Shown here in pieces: positions 1 to 9,201 of a DNA stretch of 64,000 bases; within the stretch, counting starts at the first letter, position 1, and each line of letters starts with the position of its first letter. Below the pieces are notes generated by a model. That model was given only the letters and a program-made list of their open reading frames with translations, was not told the origin of the DNA and did not search any database. Made by a program: the position numbers and the translations under genes. Source of the DNA: Oscillospiraceae bacterium (GTDB lineage Bacteria; Bacillota; Clostridia; Oscillospirales; Ruminococcaceae); contig JAFZGF010000037.1 in assembly GCA_017555565.1 (NCBI GenBank), positions 47,982-111,981 of the forward strand, read 5' to 3'.

Positions 1-930
1 TATCTGCACTTTATAGCACAGACAGTTATGGAAAAATACGGTGAAAACTATTATAGCACCAGCTGGGATGAAATATCTGCCCAGATAGACGGGGCTGTGG
101 ACAAATTCCTGAAAGAAAATTATCCACCGCAGGTTTACGATGATGTAAAGTTTACTGCACAGTATGAAAATATGAAGGAAAACGCCACACAATTGCTGGC
201 ATATATTCACACAGAACAGAAAGAAAGCCTTTTCCGCCCTATAGCTTTTGAAGAAAAAATTGGTATGGGCGGCAGAGTACCTCCACTGCGAGTGAATGCT
301 GATAACGGCAAAACAATAAACGTTATCGGTGTGCGGGACCGTGTAGACGTATATCGCGGCCAGGAAAAAGATTATCTGCGTATTGTAGACTATAAAACAG
401 GCAGGCAGAAATTCGACCTGGATGAAATATACAACGGGCTGTCCAGCCAGTTGCTGCTGTATATGAATGCCCTGCTGCAGGCAGATTTTGGCAAAAATAA
501 AAAAGACCTGGCAGCAGGTGCTGTGGTTTATCAGCCATCTGATGCACAGTTCAAATTTGACAAAGATGATGAAAAACTGTACACCGCCGTGGGTATGGCG
601 TTGTCCAACCCTGAAATCAGCGCCGCATTTGACACCAAGCAGGACGGACGCTTCGGTATTATAAGCGGTGATGAAAAGCTGAAACCTGGCAAAGACAGCA
701 AGATAGTAAGCGAAAAAGGCTTTGAAGTAATACTTGAATTTGTAAAAGACAATTTGAAAGCAATGGCAGGAGAAATATACTCTGGCAAATTTGACAGTAT
801 GCCGCTGGAAACAGCTGAAGGCAGCCTGCCTTGCCGATACTGCCAGTTCAAGGCTATATGCCAGAACACAGACAAAAAGCGACCTATGGTCAAAAACGAA
901 TTTTCTAAAATGGAACGGGAGGAAAACTGA
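1..930 (+). CDS. addB: AddB, ATP-dependent deoxyribonuclease subunit B (C-terminal part, 5' truncated)
   Basis: The reading frame is open from base 1, so this is the C-terminal ~309 residues of a subunit that is normally over 1,100 residues. AddB pairs with AddA to process double-strand DNA ends for RecA-dependent repair. Visible here are the RecB-type nuclease core (RVDVYRGQEKDYLRIVDYKTG, with the D and DYK catalytic motif) and a C-terminal CRYCQFKAIC, part of the Cys set that binds an iron-sulfur cluster in AddB. The stop overlaps the addA start by one base (TGATG), with the addA ribosome site GGGAGG inside the end of this gene. Family assignment is firm; the N-terminal helicase-like part lies outside the window. 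Confidence 0.93.
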   Translation, partial: YLHFIAQTVMEKYGENYYSTSWDEISAQIDGAVDKFLKENYPPQVYDDVKFTAQYENMKENATQLLAYIHTEQKESLFRPIAFEEKIGMGGRVPPLRVNADNGKTINVIGVRDRVDVYRGQEKDYLRIVDYKTGRQKFDLDEIYNGLSSQLLLYMNALLQADFGKNKKDLAAGAVVYQPSDAQFKFDKDDEKLYTAVGMALSNPEISAAFDTKQDGRFGIISGDEKLKPGKDSKIVSEKGFEVILEFVKDNLKAMAGEIYSGKFDSMPLETAEGSLPCRYCQFKAICQNTDKKRPMVKNEFSKMEREEN

Positions 931-3900
931 TGGCACCAAAATGGACAGACCAACAGCTGAAAGCTATACAGCCGGCTGACAGACTGACCGTGCTGAGCGC
1001 CGCTGCAGGCAGTGGCAAAACCACTGTGCTGGTGGCAAGAGCGCTGAATCTGCTGTTGGATGAAGAAAATCCTGTTTCAGCTGAAAAGATGCTGATTGTT
1101 ACCTTTTCCAACGCATCTGCCGCAGAATTCAAAAAGCGAATAGAAAAAGGCATAAATGAAAAAATTAAGGAAAACCCAACCAACAATTATATAAAGATGC
1201 AGAAGGTAGCATTGCAGAAAGCGGATATTTCTACAATTCACGCATTTTGTATAAAGCTGGTGAGGGAAAATTTCCAAAGTCTTGATATCAGCCCCGATTT
1301 TACCATATGTGATGATGCGCAGAGCAATATGCTGCATTCCCTTGCCATCGATAAGGCTATGAATTACGGTTACAGCAAGGCTGAATTCAAAGAGCTGGTA
1401 TCTTTTTATGGTAAAAGCAGCAGCGATGCACAGATAAGAGATTTTTTAAGACAGATGGACTATTTCTTTTCTGCCCTGCCTCACCCTGCCAAAAATGCAC
1501 AACTGATGGCTAAAAGCTACGGTGAAAGCACAGTTATGAACCTGACTGCGGGTTATAAACAGCTGACAGACAGCCTGAAACTGCAGGCCGACTATCTGGT
1601 ATACCTGGCACAGCGTATGGACAGTATATATCAGAACAGTGATTTCACCGGTTATGATGACGGCATTGCCGCTGTTAAAAACTATGGGGCAGCAATATCT
1701 GCCACCGCCAATACAAATGATGTAACTACACTTAAAAAGTTGATGGATTCCGGCCTGCCAAAGCTGGGCAGGGCTAAACCTGCCTGCGATGAAAGCAAGG
1801 CTATCAAGGACAATGTCTACAAGGAATTTGACAAAACAGTGGGTAAAATGACCGAAATCATTGAATATCTTGACGATGAAGCCTACTGCGCTGATATTGA
1901 ACAGACTGCAAAATATGTAAATATACTTTTCGATGTATACCTTGAATATCAGAAAGTATTGCTAGAAATCAAAAAAGAACGAAAAACATACGAATTTTCC
2001 GACTTTGAACATTTTGCATTGCAGCTGTTGCAAAACGAAGACGGCAGTCCTACCCCGCTGGCTCTTTCCCTGCGAGAAAACTACGAATACATTATGGAAG
2101 ATGAATTCCAGGATACCAGCTATGTGCAGGACGCCATATTTACAATGATAGCCAGGGATAACCAGGCAAACCTTTATGTTGTGGGTGACGTCAAACAGAG
2201 TATATACGGTTTCAGAAAAGCCAGCCCGGATATTTTTCTGGCAAAAAGGCAAATCGGCCTTGATGACGAAACCGTAGGCAGTACAATTTTCCTGCCACAT
2301 AATTTCCGCAGCAGCTATACAGTTATCCAGGGCGTAAACTATATTTTTGCGAACCTGATGAGCAGGCTGGTAGGCGGCGTGGAATATGACGACAGCGAAA
2401 AACTGATGACGCTGAAAGAAAATGACTTTTCCACCGGTGTGGTGCTGAAACTGTACAACGAAAACGAAGCCGAAAATACTGCCCATGAAATCAGCCGAAT
2501 GATAAAGGAAGGCTATCAGATAAACGACAACGGTGCAATGCGCCCTGTAAAAAGCGGTGATTTCTGTATATTGATGCGAAACACAAAGCATTTCAACGAG
2601 TATAAATCCGCCCTTGAAAAGCTGGGTTTTGAAGCCTTTATCCGTGATGATGAACTGATATTAAACAAGCAGGAAGTACAGAGTATCATCAATCTGATGC
2701 GTGTTATTTCTAATCCAATGCAGGAAGTTTATCTCACTGCCACAATGTTCGGCGATATATTCTCTTTCAGCCTTGACGAAATATTGAAAATCAGGGCAAA
2801 CAGCAGTCAGACAAATCTGTACAAAGCTCTGGCTGTTTCAGATAACCCCAAAGCCGTAAAACTTTTAGAACTGCTGAAAGATTTTCGATATATGGCAGGG
2901 GTATATTCTGCCGATAAACTGATAGACTATATCTGCAAAAAAACCGGTTACTACCAACGCCTGGCATTTGCCGCTGATGGCAGTGAAAAGAAAGAGAACA
3001 TACGCTGGTTTATTGACTTTGCCCGTAACTGGGCCAAAACACACCCAAGCGACCTGGCGGCTTTCCTGCGATGGACAGATATGTATATCCAGACCGGCAA
3101 AGGCGGCAGCAGCGAGGGTATGCAGAGCGAAGATGCAATAGCTGTTATGACAATGCACACATCAAAAGGGCTGGAATTCCCAGTCGTGTTTGTAACAGGG
3201 CTGACAACAAAGTTCAACAAGCAGGACAAGGCAAAACGACTGATGCTGGACACCACCCTGGGTATTGGTATGTATGCCAACCATAACTTTGGTTATAACC
3301 ATTCCACAATGAATATACGGGCTATCAAGGACAGAATTGATGACAATATGTCCAGCGAAGAAATGCGCCTGCTGTACGTAGCATTTACACGAAGCAAAAA
3401 TCTGCTGGTGCTGTCCGGTGAATATAACCGAAGTTTCTCTCAGACAGCCATTGCAAAGGCTGTGGCCTGCACCGCAGACAAACCACACCCTGCAGCGCTG
3501 CGCAGTGCTGTAACACCTATGCATTGGGTTATTTCAGCCTTCAGCCATCACCCTGCTGTAAGCAATATGTTTTCCTACGGCGCCGAAGATAAAAACATAC
3601 CACAGTGTATAGAAATCAATCTGTCTGCTGATGAAGCACGGCCAGAATCAACCGAGACAGAAACTGTGGAGAATACAGAAAAAATCTGTGCCGATACTGC
3701 AAAGATTATGGAAAACCTGAATTTTGTATATCCACATATTGCAAGAACTGTTCTGCCTATAAAAATGTCTGTAAGTGATATAGCAAAATCTGCATTTATC
3801 ACTTTGGCAAAGCCTGACTTTATAAAGGACGGCAAAGCCACAGCGGCCGAAAAAGGCACTGCAATGCACCTGTTTGCACAGCACGCTGACATACTGCTGG

Positions 3901-4331
3901 CAAGAACAAACCTGGAAAATGAAATCAACCGACTGGAAGCAGAGGGCAAGGTTGACTCAAAGCTGCTTAACATACCTGCCATAGAAAAATTCCTTTTCAG
4001 CGATGTGGCAAATATGATTATCAACAGTGAAACAGTTTATACCGAAAAAGACTTTCTGGTGCCATACAATGCCGGTGAAATCATGCAGGACAGTACGTAT
4101 GACAAAGACGAAATTCTGGTGCAGGGTGTAATGGACTGTGTACTGCAAAACGGGGACAAAATCACCATCATTGACTATAAAACTGACTTTGTACACAGTA
4201 TGACACAGTTAAAAAGCCGCTATACAAAGCAGCTGGAAATGTACCGACAAGGTGCAAGACAACTGTTTGGCACAGATAAAGTGAAATGCATACTGTATTC
4301 ATTCCACCTTGGTGAATATACGGAGTTTTAA
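930..4331 (+). CDS. addA: AddA, ATP-dependent helicase/nuclease subunit A
   Basis: UvrD/Rep-type superfamily 1 helicase joined to a C-terminal RecB nuclease, 1,133 residues, slightly shorter than the Bacillus subtilis protein. Seen: Walker A SAAAGSGKTT near residue 25, motif Ia-like ISTIHAFC near 105, DEFQDT (Walker B) near 390, GDVKQSIYGFRKA near 420, TMHTSKGLEFPVVF near 745, LLYVAFTRSK near 815, and the nuclease motif VQGVMDCV...TIIDYKTDF near 1065-1090. It forms the AddAB complex that resects double-strand breaks. Translation is probably coupled to addB through the one-base overlap. No lesions seen. Confidence 0.96.
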   Translation: MAPKWTDQQLKAIQPADRLTVLSAAAGSGKTTVLVARALNLLLDEENPVSAEKMLIVTFSNASAAEFKKRIEKGINEKIKENPTNNYIKMQKVALQKADISTIHAFCIKLVRENFQSLDISPDFTICDDAQSNMLHSLAIDKAMNYGYSKAEFKELVSFYGKSSSDAQIRDFLRQMDYFFSALPHPAKNAQLMAKSYGESTVMNLTAGYKQLTDSLKLQADYLVYLAQRMDSIYQNSDFTGYDDGIAAVKNYGAAISATANTNDVTTLKKLMDSGLPKLGRAKPACDESKAIKDNVYKEFDKTVGKMTEIIEYLDDEAYCADIEQTAKYVNILFDVYLEYQKVLLEIKKERKTYEFSDFEHFALQLLQNEDGSPTPLALSLRENYEYIMEDEFQDTSYVQDAIFTMIARDNQANLYVVGDVKQSIYGFRKASPDIFLAKRQIGLDDETVGSTIFLPHNFRSSYTVIQGVNYIFANLMSRLVGGVEYDDSEKLMTLKENDFSTGVVLKLYNENEAENTAHEISRMIKEGYQINDNGAMRPVKSGDFCILMRNTKHFNEYKSALEKLGFEAFIRDDELILNKQEVQSIINLMRVISNPMQEVYLTATMFGDIFSFSLDEILKIRANSSQTNLYKALAVSDNPKAVKLLELLKDFRYMAGVYSADKLIDYICKKTGYYQRLAFAADGSEKKENIRWFIDFARNWAKTHPSDLAAFLRWTDMYIQTGKGGSSEGMQSEDAIAVMTMHTSKGLEFPVVFVTGLTTKFNKQDKAKRLMLDTTLGIGMYANHNFGYNHSTMNIRAIKDRIDDNMSSEEMRLLYVAFTRSKNLLVLSGEYNRSFSQTAIAKAVACTADKPHPAALRSAVTPMHWVISAFSHHPAVSNMFSYGAEDKNIPQCIEINLSADEARPESTETETVENTEKICADTAKIMENLNFVYPHIARTVLPIKMSVSDIAKSAFITLAKPDFIKDGKATAAEKGTAMHLFAQHADILLARTNLENEINRLEAEGKVDSKLLNIPAIEKFLFSDVANMIINSETVYTEKDFLVPYNAGEIMQDSTYDKDEILVQGVMDCVLQNGDKITIIDYKTDFVHSMTQLKSRYTKQLEMYRQGARQLFGTDKVKCILYSFHLGEYTEF

Positions 4332-4334
4332 GCT

Positions 4335-4817
4335 ATGGACAGATCAACAATAAAACTGCATATGCAGCGCCTGGCAAAAGGATACAAAATATGGACTGTA
4401 CCATTGCTGATACTGATGTGGGATGTGGCATTTAAAACCGCAAATGGCAGTAATCTGTTTGATGTAATAAGGATTTTATTTTACCAGCCGCATTTTATAG
4501 CAGTTGCAATATATTGTGTGGTGCTGGGTATTATAATTGACCGCTGGGGTAAATTACTGCTGATTTCTCTGACTGATACAAGCCAGGGACGGCTTATAGA
4601 TAATACGATTTCAAAGCACAGCACTTATGCTTTGCTGGCCACACTTACTCCATTAATTTACTATGGTGTAAAAGCATTGGCAGTTATAGGTAGCAACGGT
4701 GGTTTTGATATTGGTTTTGTGGCAGACATTCACGGACTTTTTACTCTACTGGCTGTTTATGATGGATTTAAAATACTTAAATACAATGGTATAATAAAAG
4801 CAGAACTTGAAAAATAA
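4335..4817 (+). CDS. Small four-helix membrane protein of unknown function
   Basis: 160 residues, starting 3 nt after addA stops, so probably the last gene of the addBA transcript. Hydrophobic segments lie near residues 22-36, 48-68, 95-116 and 124-145, with Lys/Arg-rich ends (N-terminal KLHMQRLAKGYK, C-terminal KAELEK). I do not recognise a family. Nothing in the sequence links it to DNA repair beyond its position. It is followed 8 nt later by a strong hairpin terminator. Confidence 0.8.
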   Translation: MDRSTIKLHMQRLAKGYKIWTVPLLILMWDVAFKTANGSNLFDVIRILFYQPHFIAVAIYCVVLGIIIDRWGKLLLISLTDTSQGRLIDNTISKHSTYALLATLTPLIYYGVKALAVIGSNGGFDIGFVADIHGLFTLLAVYDGFKILKYNGIIKAELEK

Positions 4818-4824
4818 CAACAAA

Positions 4825-4852
4825 AAAAGGAGTAGCTGTTGCTACTCCTTTT
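4825..4852. terminator. Bidirectional intrinsic terminator
   Basis: Inverted repeat AAAAGGAGTAGC / GCTACTCCTTTT with loop TGTT, flanked by an A-run on the left and a T-run on the right. It lies between the convergent addBA transcript and the ABC permease gene and can serve both. Confidence 0.88.
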
Positions 4853-4857
4853 AATTT

Positions 4858-7800
4858 CTATTCTACAGACTTGAGGGATTCTACCATCTGCACATTACGC
4901 AGGGTTTTGCGCATAAGCAGGATTACAAGAACTGTAAATGTAAGAGTGATAAGGAACGCGAACAGATAGCTGGACGGCTGTACCAAGGTAGGGAACATAA
5001 CCATTTCCATATCTATTATATCCATTACAAATATCAGTTCCAACCTGCCAAACGGCAAGCCCACAAGAATGCCTATAAGTGACAGTACAAATACTTCTTT
5101 GAAAATATATGAGTATACTTCGCTGTTGTTAAAACCAAGAACCTTGAGTGTGGCAATTTCTCTGATACGTTCAGAGATATTTACCTCTGTAAGGTTCATA
5201 ATTACCACCAGAGCAAGAGAGCCTGCCGCAAGGATAATTACCACAATGATAATATCAAGAGAGCCGAACATATTGTTGAATGTGGCTTTCATCGCGGTGA
5301 AATCGCTGACAGAATCCACACCTTTGATATTTTCATACCGTGAGCTTATATCTGCACCATCTGTGTTTGTTACGGCAATATTATCGTATGCCACAGTTTC
5401 TTCAAATGTATCCTGGTACATATCTTCGCTGATAAACAGATAATGCTGGGTATACATTTCACATATTCCGCTGATTTCCACAGCTTTTTTGATGCCGTTG
5501 GAGGATTCTATAACAATTTCATCCCCCACAGCTATATCATACAGCTTGGAGAATTTTTCGCTTATTACAGCACCTTTTTTCAGATTCAGCGGTTCATGGT
5601 CTTTGCGCTGGCGCAAATCAAAGGCATCGCGGACATCTTTTTCATCCATAACATAAACCTGGATAGCCTTGTCTTCCTCGTCCATATAGGCAAGGGATGA
5701 ATATGTCATAAACGGTACTGCAAGCTGAACATCTTCATCGTCATCAAGGCGGTCCAGAACATCCTGCATATAATCCTTGTCTTCAAGGGTTATGGTGGTG
5801 TCATAAGTGACAATATCTCCATACTGAATAGAAACAACCTGTGAAATTGAACCTTTAAGAGCAAATCCCAGCACCAACAGGCTGGTACAGCCTGCCACAC
5901 CGATAACAGTCATAAAGAAACGGGACTTGTAGCGGATAATATTACGGGCAGTAACCTTGGAGGTAAATGACATTTTCTGCCATATAAACGGAATATTTTC
6001 CAGGAACACCTTTTTTGCATTTCGTGGCGCTTTAGGGCGCATAAGCCGGCTTGGATTTTCTTTCAATACAGTTTTTGCAACTGTGTATGTAACTGCGATC
6101 ATAAGCAGAGTGAAAGAACACACCCCCAGAACAGCAATATACAGCGGCATGGTAAGAACCATATCCGGCAGGTCATACATAAGACGCCAGCAGAAATATA
6201 TAACTGTAGGGAAAATCGCCATACCCACAGGTATTGCGATTACACTGCCAAAAAGGCTGGCTGTAAGGGCATAAATCACATACTTGCTTGCGATTTTATT
6301 TTTTGAAAAACCCAGAGCTGAGAATACACCTATCTGTGAGCGTTCTTCGTCAACAAGACGCTTCATAGTTGTCATACAAACAAGGGCCGCAACGAGGAAG
6401 AACAATATCGGGAATACATATCCGATTTTTGCCATCTGGTCAGAGTTGTTTTCGAACATATAGGTAGAATAGTGGGAGTCTCTGTCCAGCACCATCCATT
6501 CAGCATCCGGCAGTTCTGCCAGTTCCTGGCGCGCCTTTGCCAATTCAATACGGGCTTCTTCCCGCTTTTCGTCCAGTTCTTTCTGGCCATCTTCCAATTC
6601 TTTTTTACCTTTTTCGTATTCAACACGACCATCAGTCAGCTGTTTTTTTGCGTCAGCCAGCTGCTGTTTGCCTGCTTCTATCTCCTGGCGGCCGGATTCC
6701 AGTTGTTTTTTTGCAGCATTGATTTCATCTTCTGCCGCTTCAAGCTGTATAACACCATCATAGGCTTTTTTTACATCACCGCCAAACATTTCGTCAATGG
6801 CTTCGGGGATTTCGGCAAGAATAGCATTGCCCATAAAACCACTGATAGATTCCAGGCTGGAAATTTCTTCGTCAAGACGGTCAATTTCTTCGTTGTTTTC
6901 TGCCATTTTTTTGCTGTTGGCTTCTTTTTTTGTATTGTTTGCAGTAATTTCCTGCTGATTCAAACTGATTTTAAGGGTATTTTCAGCTATACGGGCAGAA
7001 TTTTCTGCAATTTTGATTTTATTGGCTGCAATCCGGTCTGTTTCGCCATCAGCCTCAAGCTGTTTATTGGTTTCTTCCAGTGCCAGGTTTTCAGCAGTTA
7101 ATGTGCTGTTTTCAGCAGTAAGAGAGTTGTTTTCATCTGTGAGATTATTATTTGTCATTGTAAGGGACAAATTTTCTGCTGTAAGGGAGGTATTTTCTGA
7201 TCTGAGCGCATCTCTTTCTGCTTTTCTGGCTTCCAGGTTTTCTTTCACTGTGGCATTGCTTTCTTCAGATGTAAGTCTTTCTGCAAGTACATATATACCA
7301 TAGGCTGACTGAATTGTGGCAGATGCTTCTTCAAATGGCATATCTGTTTCGTCTTCAATCTGTTTTTTAGCATCATTGATTTGTTTTTCACCATCTGCCA
7401 GTTCTTTTTCACCGGCAATGAGTTCTTTTTCGCCTTCAGCCAGTTGTTTTTCACTGCTTTCAATCTGTGCTTCTGCCACAAGAATCTGGATATATGCATC
7501 TTCCAGTTCCTGCCTGCCATCATCAATTTCTTTTTGAGCTTTGGAGATTTCTTCTTCCACCTCCTTTTCGCCATCTTCTATTTCTTTTGTTACCTCTTCA
7601 ATAGTTTCATCTCGGCGGACTGTCTGCTGTGATTTTATCACGCTGTTCAATTCATCAAGGGAATTTGACACAAAGTCTTTATATTCCTGCGTAAATGACT
7701 GATATGCCGCCGCACCTTTCAAAGTGAGGTAGACAGATGTATAGTAATCTGTAAGAAATTCACTGTCGTCCACAAAAATAACGGTATCAAGAGTAAGGTT

Positions 7801-8355
7801 ATTCAGGGTGGATGTTTCCCTGCTGGACGCCATATACTGTGGGGATTTGGCTATACCTACGATTTCAAACTCTGTATGCGCAAGAGTTTCAGAAATATCA
7901 TCGTCTTCAAGATACACCTTTACTGTATCTCCAATGGAGTATACGCTGGCAAAGGAAGATGAGCCAAGGGCCAGGGCTTCGCCTGATTTCTGTGGCATAC
8001 GGCCTTCCACCAACACAATTCTGTTAACATAACTGTTGCATTCCTGCACGCGGGTAACAACAGGGCGGTCATTTACCGAAACATATGTATCAACAAAACG
8101 TGTAGGATATACGCTGTCTGTCTGTGGAGATTTTCGCAAGGCAACGATATCACGATTGTCAAAGCCATAGGATGAGAACAGCTGGACATCCATAAAATTG
8201 GTGTTGTCAAAATATACATCCACACTTCTGCGCATTGTAGGTGAACTGCTCATCAGACCAACCATAAAAGCCACACCGATAAGTACAATGAGAACAATAG
8301 TAACAAAACGCTTGGCGGTTTTTCTGATAAGACGGAAAGTGTCTTTATGGAACAT
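4858..8355 (-). CDS. FtsX/MacB-type ABC transporter permease with a giant coiled-coil domain
   Basis: 1,165-residue permease. TM1 is near residues 15-38, followed by an extracytoplasmic MacB-type domain to about 240. An unusually long Glu/Lys/Asn-rich coiled coil runs from about 245 to 625 and includes a run of near-identical ENxxLTxEN heptad units. Three TMs follow near 640-780, then a second periplasmic-type domain, and the FtsX core with closing TMs near 1050-1160. Its start overlaps the stop of the ATPase gene by one base (TGATG), so the two form one transporter. Family knowledge suggests lipoprotein or peptide export, or a mechanotransmission role; the substrate is unknown. The coil probably projects outside the membrane. 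Confidence 0.88.
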   Translation of the reverse strand: MFHKDTFRLIRKTAKRFVTIVLIVLIGVAFMVGLMSSSPTMRRSVDVYFDNTNFMDVQLFSSYGFDNRDIVALRKSPQTDSVYPTRFVDTYVSVNDRPVVTRVQECNSYVNRIVLVEGRMPQKSGEALALGSSSFASVYSIGDTVKVYLEDDDISETLAHTEFEIVGIAKSPQYMASSRETSTLNNLTLDTVIFVDDSEFLTDYYTSVYLTLKGAAAYQSFTQEYKDFVSNSLDELNSVIKSQQTVRRDETIEEVTKEIEDGEKEVEEEISKAQKEIDDGRQELEDAYIQILVAEAQIESSEKQLAEGEKELIAGEKELADGEKQINDAKKQIEDETDMPFEEASATIQSAYGIYVLAERLTSEESNATVKENLEARKAERDALRSENTSLTAENLSLTMTNNNLTDENNSLTAENSTLTAENLALEETNKQLEADGETDRIAANKIKIAENSARIAENTLKISLNQQEITANNTKKEANSKKMAENNEEIDRLDEEISSLESISGFMGNAILAEIPEAIDEMFGGDVKKAYDGVIQLEAAEDEINAAKKQLESGRQEIEAGKQQLADAKKQLTDGRVEYEKGKKELEDGQKELDEKREEARIELAKARQELAELPDAEWMVLDRDSHYSTYMFENNSDQMAKIGYVFPILFFLVAALVCMTTMKRLVDEERSQIGVFSALGFSKNKIASKYVIYALTASLFGSVIAIPVGMAIFPTVIYFCWRLMYDLPDMVLTMPLYIAVLGVCSFTLLMIAVTYTVAKTVLKENPSRLMRPKAPRNAKKVFLENIPFIWQKMSFTSKVTARNIIRYKSRFFMTVIGVAGCTSLLVLGFALKGSISQVVSIQYGDIVTYDTTITLEDKDYMQDVLDRLDDDEDVQLAVPFMTYSSLAYMDEEDKAIQVYVMDEKDVRDAFDLRQRKDHEPLNLKKGAVISEKFSKLYDIAVGDEIVIESSNGIKKAVEISGICEMYTQHYLFISEDMYQDTFEETVAYDNIAVTNTDGADISSRYENIKGVDSVSDFTAMKATFNNMFGSLDIIIVVIILAAGSLALVVIMNLTEVNISERIREIATLKVLGFNNSEVYSYIFKEVFVLSLIGILVGLPFGRLELIFVMDIIDMEMVMFPTLVQPSSYLFAFLITLTFTVLVILLMRKTLRNVQMVESLKSVE

Positions 8356-9056
8356 CAGTACTCTATATCCTCCACATTTTTAGGGTTAGGGTTGATGGTA
8401 ATACTTTCAATTTTACCACTGCGGACACGGATGATCTTCTGGCCCATATCGGCCAGAGCGGCGTTATGTGTAATCATAACCACCGTCATTTTGCGCTGAA
8501 CAGACATATCCTGCAGAACTTTAAGAACCTGTTTGCCTGTTACATAGTCCAGGGCACCTGTAGGTTCATCACACAGCAGAAGTTTAGGGTTTTTTGCAAC
8601 GGCACGGGCAATGGCTACACGCTGCTGTTCACCACCTGAAAGCTGTGACGGAAAGTTATTCTGTCTGTTTTCAAGTCCTACAAGACTGAGCACTTCCCTG
8701 CCGTCAAGAGGGTTTTTGCATATCTGGCGGGCAAGTTCCACATTTTCCAGAGCTGTAAGATTCTGCACCAGATTATAAAACTGGAACACAAAGCCGATGT
8801 CGTGGCGGCGATAGTCTGTAAGTTCCTTGTCGTTGGAGTGGGAAATATCCCTTCCGTCAACCATAACTGTACCGCTGCTGATGGTGTCCATCCCGCCCAA
8901 AAGGTTAAGAATTGTTGTTTTACCTGCGCCGGAAGCACCAAGGATTACAACAAATTCACCCTGGTCAATCTGAAAATTTATATTGTCAAGGGCTTTGATT
9001 TCAACTTCGCCCATCTGATATGTTTTGCATACATCTTTGAATTCAATAAAAGCCAT
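8355..9056 (-). CDS. ABC transporter ATP-binding protein, MacB/LolD type
   Basis: 233 residues. Walker [10 protein letters not shown] near residue 40, Q-loop VFQFYNLV near 90, signature [14 protein letters not shown] near 140, Walker [13 protein letters not shown] near 163 and the H-loop MITHN near 196. The short spacing and the sequence are typical of the LolD/MacB/FtsE group that energises FtsX-type permeases. First gene of a two-gene operon with the permease at 4858-8355. Confidence 0.95.
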   Translation of the reverse strand: MAFIEFKDVCKTYQMGEVEIKALDNINFQIDQGEFVVILGASGAGKTTILNLLGGMDTISSGTVMVDGRDISHSNDKELTDYRRHDIGFVFQFYNLVQNLTALENVELARQICKNPLDGREVLSLVGLENRQNNFPSQLSGGEQQRVAIARAVAKNPKLLLCDEPTGALDYVTGKQVLKVLQDMSVQRKMTVVMITHNAALADMGQKIIRVRSGKIESITINPNPKNVEDIEY

Positions 9057-9163
9057 AGTCTGCCCCCTGATAAAATCGTATACTTTTCTAATTTTATATT
9101 ATATCACATATTGTTTCTGAATAGTATAATTTATTATATTTTTCATTCTTTTTTGTAAAAACC

Positions 9164-9189
9164 AGCCCGGCAGAGTTCACTGCCGGGCT
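9164..9189 (-). terminator. Intrinsic terminator of the carbohydrate-binding lipoprotein gene or 3' structure
   Basis: Perfect GC-rich inverted repeat AGCCCGGCA / TGCCGGGCT with an 8-nt loop. It lies 13 nt past the stop of the minus-strand gene at 9202-10791. On the minus strand the stem is followed by GGTTTTTAC. Confidence 0.85.
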
Positions 9190-9201
9190 ATTGTAATTGT
9201 T

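Noticed and set aside
6472-7101. Phe-rich plus-strand frame opposite the coiled coil of the ABC permease
   Set aside because: Produced by Glu/Lys/Asn codons read in antisense; no start signals.
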